DNA of 64,000 nt from assembly GCA_015179125.1 (NCBI GenBank), contig WHVA01000061.1, positions 62,001 through 126,000 of the forward strand, given 5' to 3'. Shown here in pieces: positions 22,253 to 34,256 of this stretch (its first letter is position 1; every line of letters begins with the position of its first letter). Source of the DNA: Gautieria morchelliformis. Taxonomy: Eukaryota > Basidiomycota > Agaricomycetes > Gomphales > Gomphaceae. The notes under the pieces are model-generated. The model searched no databases. It was not told where the DNA came from and saw only the letters and a list, made by a program, of their open reading frames with translations. The position numbers and the translations under genes were made by a program.

Positions 22253-22861
22253 ATGCCTTCTTCACCCACTCGGCACCCCTCGTCTCCCGCTCGTCGTACT
22301 GGACAGTCTGGGAAAGCACCTGGTACGCCACCCAAACCACTTAAAGCACAGGTACCGTCTTCCCCGCGCCGTGCACAGAGTACTCCAACACCCCGTGTCT
22401 CTGCTCGTCCGGCACCTGCACGGCGCCACACAACACAGACGCAACCGGTCCGCTCGAGTCGCCCCCTCCCGGCACTCTCTGCGCGGGCATCGAAGCCCAG
22501 TCCAAGACGCAGACACACAGCATCATCGCCCAACTTGCCTTTGCAGAGAGGTGCACATGTTCTGATCCCTGTGCCAATCCGTGCGAGGGATGCAGAGAGT
22601 CCTTCGTTCATCCGAGCACCATCTGGGCAACATGTAGATTTTGTGGTACGTTATTTCTATTTGCATCAGAAAATAGAGTCTGATCTGGCATATCCTCCTT
22701 ACATGCCACAGTTCTCGCCACCCAAGAAGCGAGGGCTAATTGGACGGCTCCTGGACAGTGTGGAATGGGGGGACTCTCAAACAAATAAGCCATATCGGTA
22801 CCGCACCCCGAATCCCAAGCCGCGTTCACCTCGTCCGTTTTACAAAAAACTACTGTCATGA
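22253..22861 (+). CDS. Small basic Pro/Ser/Arg-rich protein, 202 aa, function unknown
   Basis: This single open frame from an ATG at 22253 has no recognised domain. The first 100 residues are low-complexity (Pro, Ser, Arg, Thr; MPSSPTRHPSSPARRTG) and strongly basic. The end holds a conserved-looking amphipathic motif KKRGLIGRLLDSVEWGD followed by basic KPRSPRPFYKK. A similar pattern (KKQPFLRRIFGLDWR) occurs in the protein at 24127-24988. No signal peptide or membrane segment is seen. It is probably a disordered host protein. A TATA-like word 30 bases upstream fits the chosen start. Confidence 0.55.
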   Translation: MPSSPTRHPSSPARRTGQSGKAPGTPPKPLKAQVPSSPRRAQSTPTPRVSARPAPARRHTTQTQPVRSSRPLPALSARASKPSPRRRHTASSPNLPLQRGAHVLIPVPIRARDAESPSFIRAPSGQHVDFVVRYFYLHQKIESDLAYPPYMPQFSPPKKRGLIGRLLDSVEWGDSQTNKPYRYRTPNPKPRSPRPFYKKLLS

Positions 22862-24126
22862 AACGGGCTGTCGACGACCTAGTTGTATGCACGATTGTAC
22901 CCATAGCTGTTCACTATATACACCGAGGGCGTCGGTCACGAAATTGTGATATACATTTCACAGACATCCTAATCACTGTATCATCGGTTTTGAGGAACTC
23001 GAATGCCAGAGGATAAACTCGGGTGCCTATGCGGTATGCTACGTGACGAGAAGTTCCGAATCCGGGTTTCGTGCAGCCCGCCGCTCCCGCGTCACGGCAT
23101 GCCCTCGGAGGGAGCACATGCTAGCGCTGGGAGTGTAATGTGAATGATGCAAGCGTCGGTCCTGGCCAACTGATACCTGAAATGACATCCACCAAGGATA
23201 TCTGGGACGTAGTAATATCGTGTCAAATGAAGAAACCTCAGCCTGAGAAGTGTATGTGAAAGTGATCAAGACACTGCATGAAACGTGAATAAGAGATCAT
23301 ACCGCAGAACGCGCGGGGAACATGCATGTAGTCATCAAGTGAGGCCAATGCTTATCGTGTCTCTATGAAAAGAGCGTTCTGTTCGACGAGCCAGTCTACC
23401 GTTACCTAGAGTAAGATGGGATTAGGCAACAGGTGACCACTATAGCTCAGGCTGCGAAGGTTTCAAAGCCTGTCCACGACATGCATCAATTAGGGGCGAC
23501 AATCGTCTCTCCACTGCGTGTCGTGCAACAGGACTGCGTTGTCCTAGTACTTGTGCGACACCATGAGGCCAAGGCGTGTTCTGTGCCCCCTGGTCCGTAC
23601 TCTCTTTGGGGGAGAGCTGGATTCGAGAAATGTGCATTAATGAGAGATATTGCAGTGGTCAGAGAGCTGGGATGTCAATTCGCTACGATATTCGGGGATG
23701 AGTTGAGTGTGTTCTCGCTTCTGCGGCAATTCAGGGTGCCACGATAAGCACGAGCTTCCATCGAGAGGCATAATGATCAGTTAAAGCTCGACCCGTTAAA
23801 CCTTCTCTCGAAACTGGTGCGCTACGCCGTTGCGGCATGCATGGCTTCTATCATCACCTCGTCGGTCGACTTGTGGAAACCATGAGGAGAGACCAGCCGG
23901 CATAGCCACAGTTAAGGCTCCGCTTGGTTTGGAGAGTAATGCCGACGAGATGCCGAGCCCAGGGTCATCGACGGCTTGCACCGGCTAGTTACCCGTACCA
24001 TCGTGGGAGACCGGCTAGCTCCGCCCTGAAAAATCCTTAAATACTTCCGCTGGTGCACACCGCTGCAAAGCGACTCCACACAGGCAGCTCCTCCCTCTGC
24101 CCACCACCACCCGTCACATTTACGAG
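22862..24126. other. Intergenic stretch, no gene recognised
   Basis: The open frames present (for instance around 23433-23747) have no homology I recognise and no matching splice structure. A ccttaaatac word near 24035 may serve as TATA-like element for the gene at 24127. Confidence 0.4.
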
Positions 24127-24988
24127 ATGCGACCCGCAACAATTGCAAAATGGCTGGAGGAGAATGCTAACGCGCCCCCGCCCCCGGCGACGCCTGCCGG
24201 CCTGCCTGATGATACCGTTTCCACCGTATACCCAGAATCCTCAGTTTCTAATCCGTATGCCTCCCGCTACACTGGCACTCGACATCGTTCGGTTCCCTTT
24301 GCTCGAGGTACACATCCACAGCCCACTTATCTCGAACGACGACCCTTGTCAGCGCAGGCGCATCATCGAGACCGTCAGCCGACTTATGTCGCCCCACCCT
24401 CAAGGCCCAGGCACAACTCTTTTTCTGATTCAAGATATATTCCTTCCCAGCCACAGCCGTTTGCATATTCGTACGCACAGCCTCGGGCAACCCAGACGTA
24501 TTATATGCCGTCCTCGACACATCCCGCTAGGAATAATAGCACCAGCCGTGCTTCCCCACACCGTGTGCAGTCGACGCCCCAGTATAGAGTTGTCTCGACC
24601 AGCCCAAACAGAGCAGATGCTTCGGTATGTTATAACGTAGGACATACACATGATGGGTGCCCATCCTGATTCTTTGTTTAATTTTTTCCCCTAGCGATCG
24701 CACGACTCCCGACATTATGGATCACACGACGCCTATCATTCCACGCCCACCATCACGCTCCAGCCACGGGCACCCTCTACCAAAAAGCAGCCATTTCTGC
24801 GCCGTATATTCGGCCTAGATTGGCGCACTACACCTACAAAATCCTCCAGCCAGCATCCCCGTGACACCTCCCGATCATCATACAAATCTAACTCTAAGTC
24901 ACATTCTAGATCATTGGATCGCGAGAGTGGCTATAGACCCTCCCGAGGGCGATCACATTCAGACGGTGTTGTCTACGTTCGGTATTAA
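24127..24988 (+). CDS. Disordered basic protein, two exons, about 263 aa
   Basis: Exon 1 is 24127-24624 and exon 2 is 24695-24988, joined by a 70-nt GT-AG intron (GTATGT donor, tttttcccctag acceptor) in phase 0. The protein is rich in Pro, Ser, Arg, Tyr and His, begins MRPATIAKWLEENANAPPPP, and ends in an Arg/Ser-rich tail closing DGVVYVRY. Near the start of exon 2's second third lies KKQPFLRRIFGLDWR, which parallels KKRGLIGRLLDSVEW in the gene at 22253. No known domain, signal or membrane segment. Without splicing the frame would stop at 24669, so the intron is supported by about 97 further open codons. Confidence 0.6.
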
Positions 24989-25590
24989 TACACCTCTCTT
25001 TCTTTCGTTTTCTCCGGGAAAATGGTGGCTATTATAGATGCACTTGAATCCCTTCTTTCAACCACTATTACTCCCCCTTTTTCCCTACTATCCCACTTGT
25101 TCTGGTTATTAATATGACATCGACCACGATCGCAAAGACGATTCCTATGATATCCTCACGATCACCAACGAGTAATCCACGATATATATATTTTTTGGTA
25201 TCAATTTCCCGTTGGGGCTAGATCCGGTGATTGCCGGGCTTTACTGAAGCCAGGCACGTACGATGCATGAAATATTGCCAGACAGTGAACAAATGCATAT
25301 CGTTCTTAACAATTGCCGTGGTGTTATCTCAGTGCCTGTTAACAAAATGCTGTGGAGTGTGAAAGTTATTTCCCCTACAGTACAAGTCCCTGCCCTTACT
25401 TCGTCTTGGCTTGCCGCTAGCGGGGTATTGCCCCTGTGATATAATAGCCCGGTACTCCTGATAGTTTCCCTGACTCGCGGAGAGAAATGAGACAGCAGCT
25501 ACAGCAATGTTGAGCTGCACTGCCACAGAGGAGGGTCTTGAGACTAGGAACCCATACTCAGACTGAGCAGCCTATATCAGCCAAAAATCA
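24989..25590. other. Intergenic stretch, no gene seen
   Basis: It holds pyrimidine-rich text just after the preceding gene (possible 3' UTR) and a weak minus-strand frame (25329-25526) without homology. Confidence 0.35.
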
Positions 25591-26386
25591 TCAGCCTGTC
25601 TGAAGCGAACGGTACCGAGGATACCGTGCCTGCTTCTGAAGGGCAGGCTTCTATAGTGCCCACATAACACCGGAAGAGTGACCGCATACTGTAAGTTTAC
25701 TTACTTTGCCAAAAATACTTATCTCTTGGCGCTGTCCACCCCTCTCCGCAGAGTAGTGAGGAGCCCACATAGCACTGAACTCCTCGAAACGCTCGGTTTC
25801 GTAGTTCAGCAGATCAAAAGCTCTTGAGAGCAGCATCTCGTAAGCATCATACACGTCTCTCCCGTGAGAACTTCATAACAATAGCACAACAGGCTATACC
25901 GTAGGGGCGAATAGCATATACCTAGAGGGGTTGATCCCTGCAATATAGCAGGGAATTGGAAGGGCGCAGGGTTCACCGGATGTTGCCCGTGAACCCTCTG
26001 GCTTGATCCTGATACGTTGATTTTGCTTGACCACCATGGTGTTCTGTTAACTAGTGAATATTTCAATTTGTGATACGTGCTATGAGAAATGAATAGGCAG
26101 GGGCAAGTTACTTCCTTGTCAAAGACCTCACTGAGGTAAAGCTGTGGCCGTAGGATGGTTCGATGTAGTAGACCTGACCTTGTTACTGTTGACGCTTCTT
26201 CGAGGTGAAACATTACATGTCCAGGGAACGAACACGAAGATAAGAACCAATAAATCACAAGATACCGAAGAGAAGCTAACTCAAAAGGTGATCTAGACAG
26301 CCGACCAGCACAGGGTCCACTGGAAATAGATGTCGAGAAACAAAGGGGAGCGCTGCTCTGAGAATAGTCCGGCGAATCGGCTCCAT
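25591..26386 (-). CDS. Possible spliced gene of unknown function
   Basis: A plausible minus-strand gene starts at the ATG 26386 (MEPIRRTILRAALPFVSRHL) and ends near 25591. The clearest parts are VKQNQRIRIKPEGSR, CYIAGINPS and then, across a 51-nt intron, SHGRDVYDAYEMLLSRAFDL and NYETERFEEFSAMWAPHY. A further short intron leads to a basic end RYPRYRSLQTG. The exon joins between 26270 and 26060 are not settled. I recognise no family. The hydrophilic, helix-rich middle argues for real coding, but it is an eye-made model. Confidence 0.35.
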
Positions 26387-27298
26387 GATAGACAATAGAT
26401 CCAGGCAACAAGATGGATGCCGTGGGCACCTCTGTGCCTTTACGTGCAGTGGGCAAAGGGTGGTATAATAAGGAATCCGCTAATAAATAAAGGACAGTTG
26501 GCTGGGCAGCATAATAGTGGCATACCTTGGGAAAGCACGATGTAAATTCTGAAGATAGACAGGACAGCTTTCGTAGAAGGCCGCTAATGCTGGGAGGACG
26601 TTATTGGCAGGAAGGTGGGGGGAAAGCCCATTGTAAAAGTAATCGGGCACTCAGCGAGCGGAGCTAGACGAAAGAAGGGAAAGAAGTCGATGAAAATGGC
26701 AATTTATGAGCATGGCTCCAGGAGCAGACCGGCTTTAGCAAAGTTAAGAAACCCCTTAGCTGGTCAGCGCCACGTATATAGGCTTATAGTGACCATCTCG
26801 GACCTTGCAACTGTCAAGCATAATCAAAATAAACACGCACATTATTTGCATCATAGTTTATACCATCTCGTAAGACATACTTCTTTGTCCAGGGTTTCAG
26901 GAAAAGAACAAGGCCCAGCTGGCAGGTTCGGATACCGCGAGTCGGGGTTATCCAAGTTACTGTAGCATCAGGTGGTTATTTCATCATCCTTCAGTATGAA
27001 TAAAGGTTGCCTTCGATGTGGTCTTTACACGTGCCCAGTGATCCTTCATCCATGTGATTGACAAAGCGTTCTTTTCTGGAAGTGGTCCAAATTACAAAGT
27101 TGTGGCTTCAGGTGGTTGGTGCCAGTATGTGTGCGGATGGCATCACATAGGCATAAACTCCAAACCGATCCTCGGAAGCCATGGTGGTTCTCCAATCTCA
27201 CCCCATCTTTGGTATAAAGTCTGCTCGTCCATCCGGTCCTCTGTCTCGTATTGGCAGCTACTGCTGGTCCCCAAGACTGGCGCCCTTCAAATTGCACT
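26387..27298. other. Intergenic region between the 25.6-kb gene and the P450
   Basis: No gene is seen. The frames here are short and lack homology. It probably contains the divergent promoters. Confidence 0.4.
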
Positions 27299-29526
27299 AT
27301 GCTTTGGACCAACAAATTCTATTTGGATGCACTCGATGTCGTTGTCATTCTCATGGCACCTTTGTACTGGCTTCTCTCAATGTTGAAAAATATTGGCAGT
27401 AGAGATAGCCACTTACCTCCTGGCCCTCCCACCCTACCGATCATTGGAAACATTCACCTTTTACCGAGGACATTGTTGCACATTAAGTGAGTTCGTGTTG
27501 TTTTATTCTGAAGAATGAACGGATCACTGATCTCCTATGGCTTGAGGTTGACCGAGTGGGCAAAAATATATGGCGGCATCTACTCTGTGAGTCGAGGAGG
27601 TCCAGCTATGCCCCTGCTGACAAAGTAGCATTCTCAGATTAAGCTTGGCCCCAATACAGCTATCGTGCTCACAAGTCCTCGGCTTGTGAGAGAATTGATG
27701 GACAAGCGCAGCGCCTCCAGTCCTGATCGACCGCCAAACTACATGGCTGAGCTAATCACTGGAGGGATGAATATCGCTCTCTCAAGATACGGTAATTATT
27801 CGATAAGCTTACCGATGCCATGTGACATCCATATTAATCTCTCTCAGATGCGCATTGGAAGCCGCTGAGACGCACTGTCCATAATTTATTGACCCACAAG
27901 GCATGCGAGAGACACCTGCCGATCCAACAGGCAGAAGCTACGCAACTCATGCATGATATACTCACGCGACCTGAGGTATGGTATTATAAAAACCATTTTC
28001 AAGCCGCTCAGAACTTACCACCCGCAAAGAAATTTTACACACATATCAAGCGATTTTCTACTTCTGTGATAACATCGTTAATGTTTGGAATTCGCTGTCC
28101 TACTTATGAGTCCTCGGTCATAACAGAATTCTACCATGTCATGGAATTGTGGCAGATTGCCATGGAACCCGGTGCCCATCCTCCTGTGGACCTTCTTCCC
28201 TTCCTCCGGCATATACCAGAACGGTGGGCGTCGTGGAAGACGCTTTGTCGGGACGTCCGTTCTCTGCAACGTAAATTATACTTCGGACTCCTCGATCAAT
28301 GTGAAACCCGTATTCGGGAAGGCAGACGCAACGGCTGCTGCATGGAGGAAATTATAGATAAGGGCGAGAAGTTCTCTATGAACCGAGAGTTGTCTGGGTA
28401 CGCTTCATATTTATCTGACGCGGACCAGGTCCAGTAATTTTCTCGGATATAAGATATCTCGGTGGCGCCCTTCTCGAGGGTGGTTCAGAAACGACGTCGT
28501 TGTTTCTACAGAGTTTGATACAAGCTCTCGTGGTCTTCCCCGAAGTTCAGAGGAAAGCCCACGAGGAGATCGACCGCGTGATTGGGTCAGACCGCGCCCC
28601 CAGATTGGACGACATGAAAAATTTGCCATACGTCCAAGCCATTGTGAAGGAGGTGAAGTTTTAGGAACTATTTGCATGAGGAAAAATCCTCATGAAGTGA
28701 TATTAGACTCACCGGTTTCGCCCCGTGGCACCACTGGCACTTCCTCATGCATTACTTGCCGAAGAAAAGGTGATATTTGTTTAATATATTTACAAGGATA
28801 TGTGGCTGATATCGTGCCTGCAGATCAATGGATATGTCATTCCTGAAAGAACAATAGTTTTTATGAACATATGTGCGTCGATAAGTTATGCATCATTCTC
28901 AGGAAATAACTAATGGGACCACCAAGGGGGGATGTCCCACGACGAGGGAGTCTACCAAGACCCTGAGGTATTTAATCCAGATCGCTTCTTGACCTCGGAA
29001 TACGGAACCAAAGACCATGTTGACGACTTCGGACGACGGCACAACTTAGTTTTTGGAAGCGGTAGAGTAAAATAATCCTTATATTATCAGTCGCCGCCTC
29101 CAAGTTCTTATTAAAAACCGCTAGAGGCTCTGTCCTGGCATACATTTTGCTCAGAATTCTATCGTAAGTACTGGCGGTCAAGCGTATCCTCGTCTCAAAC
29201 ATTATTATATCTGCAGTATCTCAACACGATGAACTTATTGTGGGGCTTCAACTTCGCTGAAGCTGTGGACCCGTCCACAAACATCCCCATCAAGATTGAC
29301 CTCGGCGACTATATTAAGGTATATTTGGGATAAGCATTCTTCTCGCATTGGCTGACTATACTTTGCTTCCGTTTAGGGTGTCCTCACCGGCCCCAGTTCT
29401 TTCTTATGCGACATAACAGCCAGGAGCCCAGATCACATTCATCTCATCGAGCGCGAATTCGACCGGGCTAAGGATTCATTTCTGCCCTATGAAAAGGCAG
29501 ATTCACGGGTGAACACAACCAAGTAG
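27299..29526 (+). CDS. Cytochrome P450 monooxygenase, 12 exons, about 539 aa
   Basis: Exons are 27299-27486, 27547-27586, 27638-27791, 27848-27975, 28030-28397, 28454-28652, 28707-28769, 28824-28872, 28927-29066, 29125-29163, 29217-29318 and 29377-29526. All introns are GT-AG and 1620 coding bases close in frame. An N-terminal membrane anchor (VVILMAPLYWLL) precedes the hinge LPPGPPTLPIIGN. The I-helix reads GGSETTS (about 28479), the K-helix ETHR spans the 28652/28707 junction, FNPDRF follows, and the heme loop FGSGRRLCPG spans 29066/29125 with its Cys ligand intact. It resembles basidiomycete P450s of the O-methylsterigmatocystin-oxidoreductase type (ER membrane, needs P450 reductase). Substrate unknown. 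It converges on the Ppo gene, about 585 bp away. Complete and apparently functional. Confidence 0.92.
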
Positions 29527-30110
29527 CTTTTTGTCTCCGCGTCCATCAGTGGGATTGCCAAGAGTATGCATTAATTTTGTGAGGACATATTTGCCGTCAA
29601 CTCCACCGCGGTTGTAAGTTCTGTAGGCCGGTCAGAGTTGAACGAATGAAGGGGAAGGTGGAATGTTACGTATTCGTGTATGATAGGATAACGATGGTAT
29701 CTAACCAATACCCAAATTAAAAGTCAACACAAGTATCGATTTAATAAGTACTAGTATCGAGCTCAAAATAAATCTAAGAGATGTCCTCATCCATGATTCG
29801 ATAGCGTATGCTAATACTTTTTGGGCCAAGGACACAAGTCCTTCAAGAACCCTCCTACCAAGCAGTTCGAGTGAGTTTCCTCGGACCTTTCACAAGTGAT
29901 GCGGTAGCCAAGAGAATGTTCCGAAATCCGTAGCAATGAAAGGCTTGGAGAAAATCGTTAAGCATTATCTGACATTTGTTCTCATTCATAAACAGAAATA
30001 CAGAAGTTATTCCGTCTGTTATATGTTCAACTTGATTCCCGGGATCCCGTTTCGCGGATTCTTATATATCAAACTGAAATACATCCATGTCAACATGTCA
30101 TCATCTGTCT
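29527..30110. other. Intergenic region between convergent P450 and Ppo genes
   Basis: This shared 3' space is AT-rich near 29700-29760. No gene recognised; the frame at 29936-30121 has no support. Confidence 0.4.
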
Positions 30111-33100
30111 TTAGAAAGTAACACGCACCTGAACATGCATTGAACACGGCCACGACGTCGATTGCCCTTTGCTATCAATATACATTTTTTGAGGAATGCC
30201 GTGTACGTTTTCGGTGAAGCTACGGGAAGTTGTTATTCATGGTCAGTCATGGACAGGAGATATCTCCTTACCGAGTCAGCTGTCCAGGCGCACCAGGCGC
30301 CCTCCTCAAATTTATTTGGCCGAACACCGCACGAAGGACATGCGCCATTGTCTTGCTCGAGAATTCCTGGTCCAGTGATCTAGATTCAGAGTTAAGATGG
30401 ACTGCTGTGTGTGCAGCTAGTATACGAACGAGTGCGCTCCCGGTACGAAGGACAGCTCAGTTTGCGGTCGTTTTGGATTCACAGCCAAAGCATCGCCTCC
30501 TGGCTGGCCCTCCTGCAGCCAGCACATAAGACAATCGAGAAAGCAATTAAAGCAGCGAGGGCCTACATCCACGAGAGCTGCAGCCAAATTAACAGAGACC
30601 CTCTCGCCGCCTGCCAGTTCCGTTGTCAGTGCATTGGTATTCGCGTGGGCTTCTCTGAGCACACTTGCGACCTGTCTCAAGTATCATCAGCCTTTCAAAC
30701 TTGAGTCATGCAGTGGAGCATTGAAGACTCGCAGGAGGATCAAGACCTGGTCAATAATCAGTCAGATTAGGCTTACACCCCAAGGAATTGTACATACGTA
30801 GCGCCTCTTGCACATATCCTATCAACAGGTTTTCCGTTTCGTCGCTGACAGGACGTCTAGCTAAGGAAACAATGGTAGCCTTATCATTCTTCCGTGAAGC
30901 GTCCAGATAAAAATTAACGACGTGGGTCATGGCTATGTCAGACAGATCAGGAAAGAATGCTGCGTCGCGACGAGGATCGTACCATGAGCCCAATTGGCGA
31001 CGGAGTTGATCGCAATGCCAAAGAGGTTGTACACAATGTCCCCATCATCGTCCAATTCGCCATGTCTGCTGTTGAGCATTTTATAGAGAGCATCCTCGAC
31101 CTCATGTTTGCCATTGTCGCGGGTGTGCTGACCAAGAAACCTGCCAATAATCCCTCGAGTGGAAGAGAACTATATCCTGCCAGTTAGGCACCGGCGACAG
31201 GAAAACGTCAGAAACACCCACGACAGACGTCGCCTCGCTGATTTTCGCTGTTATGTCATCTAACAGGGATTTCGCTGCCTTGCGAGAATGGTAGTCCAGG
31301 AACCACGCATTCACAGGCTCATTATTGCGGTAGATGTATCTTGTCCGTAACTCAATGTCAGCACTATAGACGGTGACACAGATGAAACGTATTCACGTAA
31401 ACAAGATGGCGAAGTAACCATATAGCTCCTGTTCGGAATATTTACCGTTGGGTTTTTCCTTCGTCCGGAGTGGTAATCCCACCTGTGATAGGAGTTAGTC
31501 CCCACGACGAGAAACTCCTGGAAAGCTGGGACATACAACACGCGTCGTGACCCAATATAAGGGCACGATATTGAGGACTTCGCGGACGATGTCGACGGTC
31601 CTCGTGGTCGCTCTCGCAGGTGCATACGACTTTTCGGCGAAGAGTTCTCGGGTCATCTCGTAATAGTACCGGGCATGCTCAGAGTTAGCTGTAGAAGTGA
31701 AAAGCAGACTCTGGATCTAATAACAAAAATATACCACCACATTGACTATCCACCCGCTGATCTTACAATTTACACGTACCGTGCCACGAGTCCGTCTGTG
31801 CTTGATGCTGTCACTAGCACCAAAGTAAAACCCGTGGTTGTCGGTGAGACATTCTGCGAGTGCTTCATACGGCGCAAAGAATGTTGTTGTATTCGTGACG
31901 ATTTTCTTTACAGACTCGAAACCTTCCACAGGAATGATAGCAGGAACGCCGTGGGGCTCCGACCAATCATACCTCTCGATCATTCCCGGCGCGTTTTCAA
32001 CGTTCTCGCGCATGCGACTCGGGACAATGAAGGGGGAATGGGCATATATGGACTTTGGCGTATAATGCCGTGGGAGGGTGCGGAAGAGGAGTTTTGTAAG
32101 CATACCGCCAAGGGATCCGCTATCATCCGTCGTTTCGACGTCTTGATATCCCCATGAGGTGAGATTGAATGCTAGACGCGAGGTTAGAGGTCAGGAGCAG
32201 TGGAAATACGATGGGGAAGAACGTACGCGTGTATTCAACGGTCAAAAACCTGTCTCCTCGAATAAGAGCAACCGCATCCGCTAGAATCGAGCGAGACATG
32301 GTGAAGCCTGAACACAATCCAGACCCTGGGATTGATGGTCTGTGCTCCTCTGCTTGCACCCCAACCTGATCAAATAGTTACATAAATATGACTGCTGTGG
32401 AGATAACCCACGGATCACGCACATATAGCTCCATATTGTCAATGTTGTGATACAACTGTTCAGCTGCTTGCTACAAGTCACGGATGAGCGAAAAGCAGAT
32501 CATCCCAAGAAATACAGCACAAACACTAATTTCATCATTGGAATTCCACTCCTTGAAGCTTGTATATGCTGAGCGAGGACACCGTCAACAACATCTAAGT
32601 TCTTCACAACAGCTCGCACGCACGCTTCAAGCCGAGGAAAGACCTGAACTCATTCAGCGAACACACACCGCATGCTCGCGCCTGCTGTACACTCATGGTC
32701 TCGAGGATTTTAAACGCGGCTGGGATACCACGTGCCCGGAATGCATTCGCAGAGTCGGCAGTCGCACCCTGGAGAATGCGAGCAAGATCACCATCATCAA
32801 ATCGTCCAGTCGTCTCGTCTCGTCTTAAGCTGGCACATGCACTCCACTTAGTATTGAACCAGCAACAAATTGGTAAAGATGGACGTGCCGGTTGAATGTC
32901 CAAACCCTAACAATGGTACCTTGGGAATATAAATCCCTCCCAACAGCTTCGGCAAAATCTCTAGCCGTGATCTAAATGGTTTCACGACCTGAGTATGGGC
33001 GGCTGGCTGACTCGGATTAGAAACAAGTCACCTCATCATATGTCTTATTTGGGAATAATCTTTTCCAGATATCATCAAGCCATTTCTCCTCTTTTGTAGA

Positions 33101-34246
33101 GGTCGTCGCATGCCACTGTAGAAGAAATTATAGGGTGAGCGTCAGAACGAACAGCGCTCGGACGGCGGTAAAGTGCTAACTCGGTGCAGCAAGCTGGATT
33201 CTACAGCGCAGACATTGCCCCTGCCTCGTGGGAAAATGTTGTGATGAGAGTCTCGTATAGGCTGCGATACATACGTGCCTCAGCATTGCTGATGGATGCA
33301 GGTTGAATATACTACCCACGCCTAACGGCTTGAGATGCCATGGGGACAGGTCGGGAGCCATACGCAGGATGCACCCAACATAGTCATGCATGACCACCTG
33401 CAATCATAGGTGAGATAAGCGTTATAATAAATCCATTAGTAGATACGGCTATTGCCTGCATAAATGCACCGCTATAGGATAAATGCGACTTCAATATTAA
33501 GTTAATCCACAAGGACATCAAACGCACCAATTAACGAGTCTCGCCCTATTAAAGATTTCATCATCTTGTCCCCTTAGCTTGTCATTGTCAGCGGGAAATG
33601 GATTGGTCAGATATGTTCCTCGTTCGTTGATGTTGAGAATGCGAGTAGCGACAAACTGAAAGATGCGGAGTGAGTGCGGAGGTTCAGGACTAACAGTACG
33701 AAAGGCGTACGTTGTGGTTACGATTGAACACAATCAAGAGCGCAGCAACTGAGGGAGGCATACCCAGGAGCCTCATGTCGGCGAACACATCATCCCAGAG
33801 TTGCCCTGTCCCATCAAACCTCCGCACCTTATTTTGTTCTATATGATCCACGCCATACAGCGGACTAAGGTCCAAATAGCTAGACGTATCGTTTATGCTC
33901 CTGTCGTTGCTGTTCGTGCGGAAGAGCGTATGAGCGATGAGGTTCGCAAAGGCGAAGAACAAAGAAGAAATCCCGGTCGAATTCTCGACCTGTCGGTCGC
34001 GTTTGAGGAGCATGTCAAAAACTAAGCCAGGGTCTGGGAGCGTTGACAGGGGCGCGACATGCGAGGATGCGACTAAGCGCGCATAAGGTTTGTGGGCGGC
34101 CCCGAGTTCGGGTATCAGGGGGTTGTTGCAGCTGCCGTCAGCCTCGCGGTAAGCGAAGTTTTTAAGACCTGGGGAACTTTTGGACGGCATGGAGTTCACG
34201 AGGGGAACCAAAAATGTGGATGGTGGGCGAGGTAAGTCTGTATGAA
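30111..34246 (-). CDS. ppo: Ppo-type fatty-acid dioxygenase/P450 fusion with both active sites altered, N-terminus missing
   Basis: The peroxidase (DOX) half starts at an acceptor at 34246 (TDLPRPPSTFLVPL). It includes FANLIAHTLFRTN with the distal His, NDTSSYLDLSPLYG, FNRNHN and INERGTY. Exons read include 34246-33711, 33655-33528, a 16-nt microexon 33471-33456, one from 33397, one ending at 33181, and one from 33115. The proximal motif spans the 33181/33115 junction as SLLHRWHATTS, where the family has LLYRWH, so the catalytic Tyr is His (codon 33186-33184). A linker (GRFDDGDLARILQGA) leads to the P450 half; the last exons are 30983 and above, 30932-30779, 30675-30567, 30512-30430, 30379-30272 and 30219-30111. 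The heme loop reads GAHSSLDQEF where active enzymes have a Cys (HRCLG). About 110 N-terminal residues are absent. Normal role: 8- or 10-dioxygenation of linoleate and isomerisation to oxylipin signals. This copy is probably catalytically dead or changed. Exons between about 33050 and 31000 were not all fixed. Confidence 0.8.
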
Positions 34247-34256
34247 CTAGATGTAG

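Noticed and set aside
22249-22611. Minus-strand frames opposite the 22253 gene
   Set aside because: They are antisense shadows of a Pro/Arg-rich coding sequence and have no start context or homology.
27251-27298. Earlier in-frame ATG for the P450 (27251)
   Set aside because: It would add a hydrophilic stretch (MAATAGPQDWRPSNCT) before the membrane anchor; the ATG at 27299 gives the usual P450 N-terminus.
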